Positions 1 to 8,691 are shown, numbered from the stretch's first letter. The stretch is 64,000 nt of DNA from Parasulfitobacter algicola (GCF_013315265.1 NZ_JABUFE010000004.1:1-64000), one strand, 5' to 3'. A program made the numbers and translations. The notes: generated by a model not told the origin, from the letters alone.

Positions 1-2
1 AC

Positions 3-92
3 AGCGGCGCGGTCACATTGCGCGATCTGGCCCGGCAGCTGAATGTCTCAGAACAGACCCTGCATCGCGCGATCCATGGCGTACGGAAGTAG
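3..92 (+). CDS. C-terminal end of a helix-turn-helix protein (partial)
   Basis: An open frame enters from the left edge and stops at 90-92 after about 29 codons. The visible peptide (TLRDLARQLNVSEQTLHRAI) is a helix-turn-helix of the kind found at the C-terminus of serine recombinases and resolvases, followed by a short basic tail. In an element next to a tRNA gene and a mobilization module a recombinase would be unsurprising, but the catalytic domain lies outside the window, so a plain regulator is equally possible. Confidence 0.45.
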   Translation, partial: SGAVTLRDLARQLNVSEQTLHRAIHGVRK

Positions 93-106
93 CCTACGTC
101 CCTGAT

Positions 107-751
107 TTACGTCTCATACCCCTCGGGCAGTGGTCCTTCTGGGACATCTACTCCTTCGCGATATCGGGCACACAGATCATCCCAAAGCCAATACATCAGA
201 TTTTCGCCAAAGCTTTTATCCTTGGGGCGCAGTTCATCCGCACCTTTGGCCCAAGTCACCATGTTGCAGTTTTGTTCGGAACACCAATAGTAATATTCCC
301 AATGAGCCTGCGACATCAGAGCGGTTTCCTTAACGCCAAACGCATTGATCAGGCGACGACCTCTTAAGTCATCTTCCTTTATCTCGTGTGGGCGGCCTTG
401 TATGAGTTTTGGAACATAGCGTTTTGATATCTTTGGAATGATAAACCCAGGAAACTCAGCACCAGCCTTTTTTCTCTTTCTCTCATCTTTTGCAAGAGCG
501 ATCATAATTGCTGTATCAAGACTGGCCCACAGTTTTGGTTGATGGCGCTTGATGTCAGCTTGCTCAACCAGTTCTTCCAAATTTACCAATTTACGCTCTA
601 CAAGCCAGTCCAAATATTTCCAATGCCGCTTTGGCATAACAACTGTTTCTTGAGCACCACGCGCGTTTACGAGCTGCCTTCCAACTTGTTCATCACTCGA
701 CGTGTTTTTAAGTGCCTTTGCTACAATTTCTTCTATATCGTCCACAGTCAA
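107..751 (-). CDS. Protein with two tandem RHH-like domains, function unknown
   Basis: The 214-residue protein consists of two diverged copies of a roughly 70-residue unit. Copy one (about residues 24-93) begins GRQLVNARGAQETVVMP and copy two (about 131-200) begins GRRLINAFGVKETALMS; each continues with a tryptophan-rich helix (HWKYLDWL / HWEYYYWC) and a charged second helix. The strand-then-two-helices pattern resembles ribbon-helix-helix domains used as DNA-binding relaxosome or antitoxin proteins; that assignment is inference. It is the most downstream gene of the minus-strand mobilization cluster, 45 bp after its neighbour, and shares its codon use. No catalytic motif is visible. Confidence 0.6.
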   Translation of the reverse strand: MTVDDIEEIVAKALKNTSSDEQVGRQLVNARGAQETVVMPKRHWKYLDWLVERKLVNLEELVEQADIKRHQPKLWASLDTAIMIALAKDERKRKKAGAEFPGFIIPKISKRYVPKLIQGRPHEIKEDDLRGRRLINAFGVKETALMSQAHWEYYYWCSEQNCNMVTWAKGADELRPKDKSFGENLMYWLWDDLCARYREGVDVPEGPLPEGYET

Positions 752-796
752 ATTATATCAGAATATCGGCGTTATCTCAATCACTTTTGCCCGATA

Positions 797-1408
797 TTAA
801 ATGTCGATATCTGGGTCTTTATCCTTCTTCTGATATATTTCTTCAGCACGAGCAGGATCATTGGTTTCCTCAATCCAACGAATAGCCTCATTCACTTGAG
901 GAAGTTCGACTTTCTTAAGCCAGCCGCTATCGTATTGGGCAAGAATTTCGCCTTTATGATAGATTTCAAGTTGAACAACATTTGTACCTTCGAGGGGATA
1001 TTCCTCTTTTTCCCCCGTTTCTAGACTATATCGGTAATGTACATCTCCATCCTTTGCCGGATAGATTCCCGCGTCACTGATGCCGGGTGGCATATCGAGT
1101 GGCTGGATATCTAACTCAAACTCGACTGTGTTTTGCTGATTTTCTGACGTTTGCGATATCTCAGGGGTTTCGTTCCAGGATCGTTTAATCCCGGAGGCTC
1201 CGCTTGGGGCAAGATTTGGCGCGGGCTTTTGAGCCCAACTGGGTTTTGGCGGTGTGGGTTGCGCATTATCCTGATCCCGAATGTCTTGGTCCGATTGGTC
1301 CTTCAGAATCTCCTCGACAGATTTGGTTTCCCAGGATCGCATGTTGAACTCGGCTTTGGCCCGCCCTTTGGCGGCCGCATATCCGTCTTTAGAAGGATCT
1401 TTTGTCAT
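797..1408 (-). CDS. Hypothetical protein downstream of the coupling protein
   Basis: This 203-residue acidic protein lies 11 bp downstream of the VirD4-like gene and is probably co-transcribed with it. The first third is low complexity and rich in Asp, Gln, Pro and Lys (about residues 30-90). The second half (about 90-180) looks folded, with several predicted strands. No signal peptide or membrane segment is present. I do not recognise the family. Its position suggests an accessory mobilization factor, but nothing in the sequence proves this. Confidence 0.6.
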   Translation of the reverse strand: MTKDPSKDGYAAAKGRAKAEFNMRSWETKSVEEILKDQSDQDIRDQDNAQPTPPKPSWAQKPAPNLAPSGASGIKRSWNETPEISQTSENQQNTVEFELDIQPLDMPPGISDAGIYPAKDGDVHYRYSLETGEKEEYPLEGTNVVQLEIYHKGEILAQYDSGWLKKVELPQVNEAIRWIEETNDPARAEEIYQKKDKDPDIDI

Positions 1409-1419
1409 TGGGGGTCTCC

Positions 1420-3291
1420 TTATTCAGCAGGGGCGGCTGCAGCGGGTGGTTCTGCTGCACTTTGCGGTGATCGGGTTATCTTTGGCTCAGCAGCATCCGC
1501 ACCGTAGAGATTGGCTCCAAGTTTTTTCAAAGCCGGGTCTTTGAACCAGGGCCGTTTATGAGCGATGATCGGGTCCATATTCTCGACAAAGAGAAGCTGA
1601 TTGTCTGCCGACAGCCGCATCAACTCATCTGGATAGGCCAGCTTGCGTTGGGCAGCCGCGCGGGTGTCGGTGTTCCCTGTTGAGTTGGACGACCCACCCC
1701 CTGTTGCACCGCTGGAACTGCTAAAGGTCGCCGACACCGCCGTGCTGAAGTTCCAAACCGTTGTGTCCCCGCAAAGCGCAGAAAAGTATTCTGCCGTCAT
1801 CCGGTCCCGACTGCCAAAATACTGCACCACGCCGGAATTGCCGATAAAGGTTTCCCAGCCTTCGCCGTAAAGCGATTTCAATTGGCTACAATCCTGCACG
1901 ATCCCCCACAGCTGCAAACCAAAACCCGCCATCAAGGAATAGGCCTGTTCGATCATTGTCAAACGCCCAAGGGAGGGCAACTCATCCAGCAGGAACAACA
2001 CCGGTTTAGCCGGTTTGGTCGCGATGTCGCGCGCGTTGACCGTGACCGCCTGCTGCACCAGTGATCGCAACCACCGGCTAAAGGTGTGCAACCGATCAGC
2101 GGGCAGCACCAGATAGACTGTCATGGGGCTGGCTTTCAGATCGTCGAACGCAAAATCCGATTGCGACAGGCTGTCACGCAGTTTGGTACTGTCCAGGAAA
2201 TGCGTCTGAGCCTGCGCCGTGGCCAGCACATTCGACATCAGCTTGGTTTCCTTTTGCAGACACCGCTCACCTGTACTGCGCACGATATGATGGGGCGAGT
2301 GCGTCATATGGGCGAAGAGTTTCTTCAGTGTTTCACTGTTTTGCAATAAAAGGTCGCGCACCCGGCCAAGATGCCGCTGGCCGTCTTCTTCAGGATCAGT
2401 GGCCACAAACAGAATGATCCCCTGGATCAGCGCCTTGGCTTCTTCTATCCAGAATTGATCCCCATGATTGTCCGCAATCACCAGGGCATCGGCCAACAGC
2501 ATCGCGTTTTCTGCGATATCCAGATCGCCTTCAACCAACCAATCCATCGGATTGAACCTGGCCGTGTCCAGGCCTGTATCCGAGGCGATGCCCCAGGGAT
2601 CAACAACGTGCACCTTCTGTCCCAGCTTCTGACGTGCTTTGGCGGTGATCAGGGCATTCTCGCCCTTTGGATCAATCACCAGCATCGATCCTTGGTAGGT
2701 CAACAGATTTGGAATGATCTGTGTTGTGCCTTTGCCGGAGCGCGTGGGGGCGATGGTCAGAAGGTGGCGGTCCCCTTGATATGAGATGTCAGTCTGGCTA
2801 CTGCTGTCGCCAAATTTACCAAGATGAATACCAGCCACGCCAATCAGTTTGTTGGCGACCAAATCGGGTCTTGTCGCCCATTTAGCAGAGCCGAAGGTCG
2901 TGGGGATGCGTGACAAAGACCGCACGCCGCGCGCGAGCCAATAAAAAAGGCCAAACAAAAAACCAGCAATCGCAACATTACCGGCCAGCACCCATCCAAG
3001 ATTGCCAGTGTGAAACATACCGATCAAAACCGCAACGCCGAACATTAACATCAAAGTTACAACACGGGCTTCACGGCCCTGAGGTGATAAAATCCAACCG
3101 AGCGCGAACCCAATGCCGGACGGAATTGCCATCAACAACACACGATAAAAAATTATCCCACCAGTGGATTGCCGCGTGTAAGGGTCATAAAACCAGCTTT
3201 CAAACACAGATCGCGCGTCGGCAGATTGGCTTGCGATAAGCACAAGACTACTGGCAGCCAAAACGGCTGTTACAAATTGTGACCGGGTCAT
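1420..3291 (-). CDS. VirD4/TraG-type type IV coupling protein
   Basis: This 623-residue ATPase would link the relaxase-DNA complex to a type IV secretion channel at the inner membrane. The N-terminus has a signal-like hydrophobic stretch (residues 5-22) and three membrane segments (about 45-68, 77-93, 99-120). The Walker A motif is APTRSGKGTT at about 181-190, followed by VIDPKGENA, and a Walker B-like VLFLLDELPSLGRL lies near 431-444, as in the TraG/TraD/VirD4 family. The C-terminal 100 residues are low complexity (Ser/Gly/Ala-rich). It follows the relaxase gene by 41 bp. No VirB-like genes are visible, so the element probably borrows a mating pore. Confidence 0.9.
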   Translation of the reverse strand: MTRSQFVTAVLAASSLVLIASQSADARSVFESWFYDPYTRQSTGGIIFYRVLLMAIPSGIGFALGWILSPQGREARVVTLMLMFGVAVLIGMFHTGNLGWVLAGNVAIAGFLFGLFYWLARGVRSLSRIPTTFGSAKWATRPDLVANKLIGVAGIHLGKFGDSSSQTDISYQGDRHLLTIAPTRSGKGTTQIIPNLLTYQGSMLVIDPKGENALITAKARQKLGQKVHVVDPWGIASDTGLDTARFNPMDWLVEGDLDIAENAMLLADALVIADNHGDQFWIEEAKALIQGIILFVATDPEEDGQRHLGRVRDLLLQNSETLKKLFAHMTHSPHHIVRSTGERCLQKETKLMSNVLATAQAQTHFLDSTKLRDSLSQSDFAFDDLKASPMTVYLVLPADRLHTFSRWLRSLVQQAVTVNARDIATKPAKPVLFLLDELPSLGRLTMIEQAYSLMAGFGLQLWGIVQDCSQLKSLYGEGWETFIGNSGVVQYFGSRDRMTAEYFSALCGDTTVWNFSTAVSATFSSSSGATGGGSSNSTGNTDTRAAAQRKLAYPDELMRLSADNQLLFVENMDPIIAHKRPWFKDPALKKLGANLYGADAAEPKITRSPQSAAEPPAAAAPAE

Positions 3292-3332
3292 GAAAAGATC
3301 TCCTTGAGGGGTTATTGAGGTGAGGACGAGAC

Positions 3333-4619
3333 TTAGAGGGATAAATCAGGACCGCGTGATCGCGTCCTGGGTCGGGTGTTGTTCTGTGTGAGGTCGTTGG
3401 TCGGTTTTGCTGCGATGCGCAGACTATGCATGATGTCGCGGGCCAGCACCCTGCGGTCCTGGCGCTGCTGATCGCGCAGTTTTATAAATTTCTTCTGTAA
3501 TTTGCGCCGATCCTGCATCTGATCGAGGACCAGCTGGTCGCGTTGCGCTTGATCGCGTTTGGCACAGCGCATTGTGTCAAGTTCGTTCTCGGATTGAATG
3601 ATTTTGGCCTTGCCGGTCAGCCGGTCAAACAGACCACGAACGCCCTTGTTCAGCCGATCAGATCGGGCGTTGGTTTCTTCGATCCAGCGTTTGTCTTGTC
3701 CGTCTTTCAGGCGTTGCCGTTCGGCGCGATGCGCTCTGGTCATGGCACGATGGTCATCGCGCAGCGGGTCGAGATCGCGATCATGACGGTCTTTGATTTG
3801 GTTGATGTAACCTCGCATCTGATCCGTGACTTTGGAACGAATGATGGATTTGGCGTCATCAACAGATGGCAGATTGTCCGGCGAACCCAGCTTGGCTTTG
3901 ACCTCCTTGGCTTTCAGGCCCGTCCATTTGGCGATGGCATAGACATTGCCATCGACATCCAAGGCGACAAAGCCGCGCCGGTCGCCCTTGGCCAGGAAAT
4001 AGCCGCGCTCTTCCAAAGCATTCTTGAAGCCGATCTGGCTGTCACACCGTTCCCAGGCGTGTTGAAACACCTGCTTGATTTCCCTGGGATCGAGGCTTTG
4101 GCGTTTGGCCTGTTGCCATTCTTCCAGAGTGAAATTCAGCGGGCTTTTATTGCCGTATGTAGCCAACCCATCCGGGAGCACCCAGCCATGATCCAGAAAC
4201 AAATCACGCGACAGATCGCGCAGCTTGGTTTTGAAATGCGGCAGATTGATTGCCTTCATCTCATCAATATCAATCCGCGACCACACCACATGGGCATGCC
4301 GTCTGCCGTCTTTCTCATGGATGACAATAGCGCGGGGCTGACCGCTAAGACCCAGCTTTTCTTCAGCGCGGTTGGCCGCGTCTAGAAATTGATCTTCAGT
4401 CGCGATATGATCTTGCGGTGGATTAAGACTGAGTGAAAACATGTATTGCTGACAACGTGTGGCTTTAGAAATGGCGTGGGTTTCTAACAAGGCACCGTGT
4501 AAGTCATTGGATACGAATCCCCTCAACTCTAAGATGTAAATGTGATCGTTGTCACGCGCATTCATCAGGTGATCCGCCAGAGCCGATGCGCCCGCGCGCT
4601 GTGAGCCCTTGAGGATCAT
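3333..4619 (-). CDS. Relaxase / mobilization nuclease
   Basis: The start is the ATG at 4619 (MILKGSQRAGASALADHLM), which overlaps the mobC stop as ATGA and matches the typical N-terminus of this relaxase group; longer in-frame starts would run into mobC. The 428-residue protein has the metal-binding HxH motif (RRHAHVVWSRID, about residues 121-132) of PF03432-type relaxases, which nick oriT and stay covalently attached through a tyrosine; Tyr28 (IYILELRGF) is a candidate. The C-terminal half (about 255-420) is highly charged and helical. It lies between mobC and the coupling protein, the standard order of a mobilization operon. Confidence 0.88.
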   Translation of the reverse strand: MILKGSQRAGASALADHLMNARDNDHIYILELRGFVSNDLHGALLETHAISKATRCQQYMFSLSLNPPQDHIATEDQFLDAANRAEEKLGLSGQPRAIVIHEKDGRRHAHVVWSRIDIDEMKAINLPHFKTKLRDLSRDLFLDHGWVLPDGLATYGNKSPLNFTLEEWQQAKRQSLDPREIKQVFQHAWERCDSQIGFKNALEERGYFLAKGDRRGFVALDVDGNVYAIAKWTGLKAKEVKAKLGSPDNLPSVDDAKSIIRSKVTDQMRGYINQIKDRHDRDLDPLRDDHRAMTRAHRAERQRLKDGQDKRWIEETNARSDRLNKGVRGLFDRLTGKAKIIQSENELDTMRCAKRDQAQRDQLVLDQMQDRRKLQKKFIKLRDQQRQDRRVLARDIMHSLRIAAKPTNDLTQNNTRPRTRSRGPDLSL

Positions 4620-4972
4620 GGCTTCATCCCCAAAGCCTGCATCAAAGTGACGCGCATCCACGCCACTTCGGCAATGGCGGCATTCAGGTCCGCTTCCAGC
4701 TCTTCATCAATGCTGAGCGTGCCTTGGTTCAGATGCTTGGCGATCTGGTTGAGGTTGCTGGCGGTGCGGGTTTGTCCAAGCCGAGCTAGCACTGCAGCCA
4801 GAAGCTGTTGCTCCGCAATAGGTGGTTTTTTCCTCTTCCGGTATGTGGGGGCCTCCGAGGCAAAAACCACAGACTTGATATACGACCCAAGCGGCATTGA
4901 TCCGGCCTGGGCTTCCAGTTGCTGGCGTTCCTGTATCGTGAGGCGCAGTGAAAACGGGGCAAGACGGCTCAT
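4616..4972 (-). CDS. mobC: MobC-like relaxosome accessory protein
   Basis: This 118-residue protein has the MobC layout: an N-terminal ribbon-helix-helix-like segment (FSLRLTIQERQQLEAQAGS, residues 7-25), the SYIKSVVF stretch, a basic linker, and the conserved helix NLNQIAKHLNQG near residue 75. Such proteins bind oriT, open the nic region and assist the relaxase. Its start overlaps the stop of the upstream small gene by 4 bp and its stop overlaps the relaxase start by 4 bp, so the three genes are translationally coupled. Confidence 0.85.
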   Translation of the reverse strand: MSRLAPFSLRLTIQERQQLEAQAGSMPLGSYIKSVVFASEAPTYRKRKKPPIAEQQLLAAVLARLGQTRTASNLNQIAKHLNQGTLSIDEELEADLNAAIAEVAWMRVTLMQALGMKP

Positions 4973-5226
4973 GGGCGTGGCCCCCGCAGCTCATCCGCAT
5001 GGGGCTTGAGCACATCGTGCCAGCGTTCCAACTCTTCAAACAGCTCGTCACATTGATCCGGCGAGAGGAGCGGTTCGGCACTTGCAGAGGCGTGAAAATC
5101 GGGTACAGATGAGTTCGAACATTCTCTGTTCGAGCGCGCCAATAAAATCATTTGTGAGACGACACATAGTTCTGCCTTTTGCGACAGACCTTTGCCTTTC
5201 CCGTCGATTTTAGTGCATTGGCTCAT
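4969..5226 (-). CDS. Small hypothetical protein, first gene of the mobilization operon
   Basis: I prefer the ATG at 5226 (MSQCTKIDGKGKGL, 85 residues), because a good Shine-Dalgarno sequence (GGAAGGA) lies about 8 bases upstream and a longer start at 5298 would read into the structured repeat at 5293-5422. The protein is hydrophilic and acidic toward its end (LFEELERWHDVLKPHADELRG) and has no recognised domain. It overlaps mobC by 4 bp, which suggests a relaxosome-related or regulatory role; this is inference from position only. Confidence 0.55.
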   Translation of the reverse strand: MSQCTKIDGKGKGLSQKAELCVVSQMILLARSNRECSNSSVPDFHASASAEPLLSPDQCDELFEELERWHDVLKPHADELRGPRP

Positions 5227-5292
5227 TCGTTGTTCCTTCCAGTTCGGGCAGGTTTTCTTAACAACCGCTGAAAGCGGCTTGCTCTGAAACCT

Positions 5293-5422
5293 TGCCACGT
5301 GGCGAACGCGGATGGGGGCGAGGCAACGCTATTCGATAGGGGTGGAGCGGCCCGCAGCCGGAGGCGAGGACACGGCCCTATCTAATGGGGTTGCCCGAGG
5401 GGGAAGGCCGCGCCTTCACCCT
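5293..5422. repeat. Left arm of a 130-bp inverted repeat; candidate oriT
   Basis: These 130 bases match the reverse complement of 14121-14250 without gaps; by hand alignment about 16 positions differ (about 88% identity). The arm starts with the palindrome GCCACGTGGC (5294-5303) and ends with a perfect hairpin, GAAGGC-CGC-GCCTTC (5403-5417). Weaker similarity continues outward to about 5262, including another hairpin CCGCT-GAA-AGCGG (5265-5277). The arm lies immediately upstream of the mobC-relaxase operon, the usual place for an origin of transfer, and is structured like one. No known nic consensus was recognised. Confidence 0.75.
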
Positions 5423-5681
5423 AACGAGACGCAGTGGCGTTCGGTCAAGGCCGAACCCCAAGGAGCCAGGATTTCTCTGGTACGCTAGTGCATCTGCCTG
5501 TCTTGATTGGGGATTTTTGTTGACCAGCTAACCGTAGTTCTCGGCCCAAAGCTGACTCCTGCAACATCGTCGAGCGCTGCTGTGCAGCTTCACCAAAGCG
5601 GCCATTCGTGCATCTTGGAGTTCGGCCAACGGTTTGATACATGCGCAAAGAAGGACACTCATTTTATGATAGGGTCTAATT
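5423..5681. other. Intergenic region between repeat arm and TIGR02391 gene
   Basis: No gene is supported here. A short hairpin TTCGG-TCAAGG-CCGAA lies around 5440-5455, just inside the repeat arm, and the rest presumably carries the promoter of the plus-strand gene that follows. Open frames in the interval look like chance frames. Confidence 0.4.
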
Positions 5682-6434
5682 GTGCACGAGCTTCCTGCAA
5701 ATTTTCCGGATCCAGAGGTTGTACTTGCGTTTGAACCTGAAGAGTTGGCGGGCAAATTGCTTTTCTTCCTTCGCGAAAGATGTGAACGCGGCGATCGCGC
5801 CTTCAGCATTCACAACTTGATGTTGGAGACAAAGAATTCGGCCGGGCACAATGACAGGACCCCTAGTTATCCAAGAGAATATATAGAGCGAGTTAGCCTG
5901 GCTGTTTCAGAAGCTCTGGCATGGCTACAATCTCAGGGCTTTCTTGTGCCGGAACCTGGAAACGAGAGTTGGAAGCTTCTCAGCAGGCGAGCTAAATCTC
6001 TAAAAACAGTGACAGATTTCGACCAATATGTGACCGCGCGTCGGTTGCAACGCGATTTACTCCACCCTGAGATTGCCACAAACGTCTGGATCGCATTTGT
6101 TCGGGGAGACTATGCTGAGGCCGTATTTAAGGCGATGCGGGCGGTCGAGATTGCAGTTCGTACTGCCGCAGGTTTTCCCGAAGGAGATCATGGCGTCCCA
6201 ATGATACGCCGCGCCTTCAATCTCAAGGATGGACCACTGCGCGACCCCACACAACAGGACGCCGAGGCCGAAGCATTGATGCACCTTTTTGCGGGGGCCA
6301 TCGGGTCCTACAAGAACCCGCACTCTCACCGAAATGTATCTATGGATGATGCTCAAGAAGCGATTGAGATTGTTTTGCTCGCTAGCCATCTCTTGCGCAT
6401 TGTTGATGCTCGCCGGACGTTGGACGGCAAATAG
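5682..6434 (+). CDS. TIGR02391-family protein
   Basis: This 250-residue protein uses a GTG start at 5682. Its C-terminal half (about residues 125-245) matches the TIGR02391 (Ymh) domain: LHPEIATNVWIAFVRGDYAEAV, a KAMRAVEIAVR helix, and the conserved block IGSYKNPHSHRNV near residue 210, where the asparagine and histidines are the family's signature. The N-terminal part (about 10-95) is a predicted helical, possibly winged-helix segment. The biochemical role of the family is unknown; members are often carried on mobile or defence-rich DNA. It is the first cargo gene after the left repeat arm and stands alone on the plus strand. Confidence 0.75.
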   Translation: MHELPANFPDPEVVLAFEPEELAGKLLFFLRERCERGDRAFSIHNLMLETKNSAGHNDRTPSYPREYIERVSLAVSEALAWLQSQGFLVPEPGNESWKLLSRRAKSLKTVTDFDQYVTARRLQRDLLHPEIATNVWIAFVRGDYAEAVFKAMRAVEIAVRTAAGFPEGDHGVPMIRRAFNLKDGPLRDPTQQDAEAEALMHLFAGAIGSYKNPHSHRNVSMDDAQEAIEIVLLASHLLRIVDARRTLDGK

Positions 6435-6588
6435 ATCACGAGACATCCGAGAAGATCGGACCCTAGCTGCAGTTCAATTTGTTTTGGCCACGCCAAGCCA
6501 CGACCCTTCGAAACAGAGAATAGCTGTAAGCACGCGCCTTATTAGTGAAAGTATTTTGATCGCGAAAAGGTAGGCACCCGAGGTTCTT

Positions 6589-8151
6589 TCACGTTTCGCT
6601 ATCGCGGCGATCGCCTCGTTCTTCGCAGAGTTCATCCCACCACGGGAGTAGTTTTCCAAGTTCATTGGCAAACGGGTAGTCTCGACTTGGATGCGCTGTA
6701 CCCGCAACCAAATCGTCGTGCACGCCGTCCAAACGCCAGCCCCAATACTTTTTGGTGTTGGATGATTTCAGGGCCTGTAAAAAGGTAGCTTCCGTTGAAG
6801 TCGATAATGTGCGCTCAAGTTCCGGAACAGCGACGAAGACGATGGGTTTTCTGTCCGCCTCAGAGATCTCGGGGTCCTTTTCAAGCGCCATTTTCTCTGC
6901 GTCTGCCAGAACCTGTTTTCTCAGGGTGTCAGCCAGCACAAGCCAATTGTCCAATGTTAGAACCACTCCGACGGCATCGTCATCGACAGTTCTCCCTGCG
7001 TATCCCCTGCGGCAGTGTGAGAAGAACCGCCACAGTTGGAAAACAGCTTTCGTTATGTCTTGATAGCCCCGTACTTCAATGGGGTTTACTCCAAACATTG
7101 CTTCCTGTGACATTCGCGTTGCTTTGCACTCGAATGCGACTGAAATCTGTTCACTCTGCTTACAAAGAATATCTGGGGTATCGAGGTTGTTCGGTTTCTT
7201 CCGGTAGCTGAATTCTCTTTCCCATTCGAAACCGGGTAAAACTTCAGTAAGGTACCTTGCACAGTAGTCTTCGAACCGTCTTCCGTAGTCGTCTCGGATC
7301 GGCCCGCCGCCGCCCACCACGTCATAGAATACACCAGATGTGACTCGCTCAAGGATGAGTTCCGGCAAAGGCGCGCGTATTCGTTCACCCTCTTCGCCAA
7401 AGCGCAAGCAGGGGGCCTGCCGAAGAATGCTCGGTTTGTCTGCCGTGTGGATCATTTTGCGTCGCCTGTCTCTTGCCAGAGCCGCAGCCTTTGGAAACGG
7501 CATTGCTATCAGCGCCAAGACCCTTTCGACTTCATCCCGCTCGACTCCCATTTTCACCCAAGATCTGTCGTTCCGCACAACAGGGAAGTTGGTCAACGAT
7601 ACGAAGAGCATGAACCCGATTTGTGAAAAACGGTTCAGTGTGATTCCGTGTGCTTTTTCGAATTGCGCGGCACAAGGCCCCTGACCGTAAACAAAGGCGT
7701 TGCGGTAAAACTGTGGAATGTTCACAAAGCCACGCTGCCAGTCAAACTGACGCGCAGCAATCCGCCCCATTTCGATAAATATATCTTCACGTTTCTTCTG
7801 GACTCGATATTCGACGTTTTCCAACTTGCGGAGCCAGTTCACGCAATCCGTCGCGGCGCCAAAGTGGTCCCAGCGCAAAGTCCTTATCGGGCCGTTCTTT
7901 TTCGGCTTGGCCTTTGGAACTGTCATCAACTCGTTTGCCAGCGTCTCGATTTCCCACTTATGTATCGAATGCTCGCTTGGCATCTTCGCACTTATAGCGC
8001 CGTCAGGAATGGTTTCCGACAGAATAAATTTGCGCGCCGGGGCGGGGTTTTCTGATTGAAGAATATGTACGGCCCACAAGAGTTGGATAAACTCTTCGTT
8101 GCCAGCCCGCGACAACAACTTGTTCAGCTTTTTTCGGTAGTGGTCACGCAT
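6589..8151 (-). CDS. Uncharacterised protein with a PD-(D/E)XK nuclease-like core
   Basis: In this 520-residue protein the region around residues 285-345 carries a restriction-nuclease-like pattern: a glutamate-bearing helix (GRRFEDYCARYL), then TPDILC with the acidic residue after a strand, then VAFECKATR, giving the E-x-K pair. That arrangement is typical of PD-(D/E)XK enzymes that cut DNA or RNA. The N-terminal half is helical and basic and the C-terminal part is alpha/beta; neither is recognised. The start lies 9 bp after the stop of the upstream 176-residue gene, so the two form one unit. No methylase or helicase partner is adjacent on the same strand. Nuclease function is inference from motif. 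Confidence 0.6.
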   Translation of the reverse strand: MRDHYRKKLNKLLSRAGNEEFIQLLWAVHILQSENPAPARKFILSETIPDGAISAKMPSEHSIHKWEIETLANELMTVPKAKPKKNGPIRTLRWDHFGAATDCVNWLRKLENVEYRVQKKREDIFIEMGRIAARQFDWQRGFVNIPQFYRNAFVYGQGPCAAQFEKAHGITLNRFSQIGFMLFVSLTNFPVVRNDRSWVKMGVERDEVERVLALIAMPFPKAAALARDRRRKMIHTADKPSILRQAPCLRFGEEGERIRAPLPELILERVTSGVFYDVVGGGGPIRDDYGRRFEDYCARYLTEVLPGFEWEREFSYRKKPNNLDTPDILCKQSEQISVAFECKATRMSQEAMFGVNPIEVRGYQDITKAVFQLWRFFSHCRRGYAGRTVDDDAVGVVLTLDNWLVLADTLRKQVLADAEKMALEKDPEISEADRKPIVFVAVPELERTLSTSTEATFLQALKSSNTKKYWGWRLDGVHDDLVAGTAHPSRDYPFANELGKLLPWWDELCEERGDRRDSET

Positions 8152-8160
8152 CAGCTTGCG

Positions 8161-8691
8161 TCAGCGAACTTGCTTCACCGCATCCCGAACGGACTTGGCG
8201 AACCATTGGTTCAACCCCGCATCCAACGCGAGCCGATAAAACTCTTCGCCTTCCTCCTGCAATCCGTACTTGCGAACAATTGCCCGTGTTCCTTTCGTAA
8301 TGTCGGTAATGTCGCCTGACGATACCCACTCCGGGTTGCCCACCACCTCTTCAAATTCCGCGATTGCACGTGCGGGTAGCTGCGCGCCGAATAGGAAGTA
8401 GCGCAGGTATTTCAGGAAGTGCGGGTGCGTGTAGATTTCATCGCCCTGCCGTCCATTCCTCTCAAACAGCCCTTTGTGAGATGCCTTCAAGCGTCCGATC
8501 TGATACTCTGGATCCGACCAATAGCGCAAACGGGCTTCGGGAATGGCACCTCGTTCCGCAAGCGACTTCAACAGGCTCAAGACCAACGGTCCTTGCCGCT
8601 TGTATTGCTCATGATTCAGCGCCGATTGATCCAACTCAACGCCGCTGAGGATTTCTAACTCATCTTCGGTAAGCTCAATTGCATAATCCAT
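8161..8691 (-). CDS. Hypothetical partner of the PD-(D/E)XK protein
   Basis: This 176-residue acidic protein has no recognised domain. It opens MDYAIELTEDELEILSGVEL, is largely helical, and has a tryptophan/tyrosine-rich centre (RYWSDPEYQIG; HPHFLKYLRYFLFG). It sits 9 bp upstream of the nuclease-like gene on the same strand and is probably co-translated with it. A regulator, inhibitor or specificity partner of the nuclease are possible roles, none of them shown by the sequence. Confidence 0.6.
   Translation of the reverse strand: MDYAIELTEDELEILSGVELDQSALNHEQYKRQGPLVLSLLKSLAERGAIPEARLRYWSDPEYQIGRLKASHKGLFERNGRQGDEIYTHPHFLKYLRYFLFGAQLPARAIAEFEEVVGNPEWVSSGDITDITKGTRAIVRKYGLQEEGEEFYRLALDAGLNQWFAKSVRDAVKQVR

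Noticed and set aside
539-1024. Plus-strand 161-codon frame across the gap between two minus-strand genes
   Set aside because: Phe/Leu-rich and hydrophobic only because it is antisense; no start site or similarity, and both minus-strand genes fit better.
3543-4385. Long plus-strand frame of 280 codons opposite the relaxase gene
   Set aside because: It lies wholly antisense to a relaxase with clear motifs, has no recognisable domain and no ribosome binding site; it is a mirror of the coding frame.
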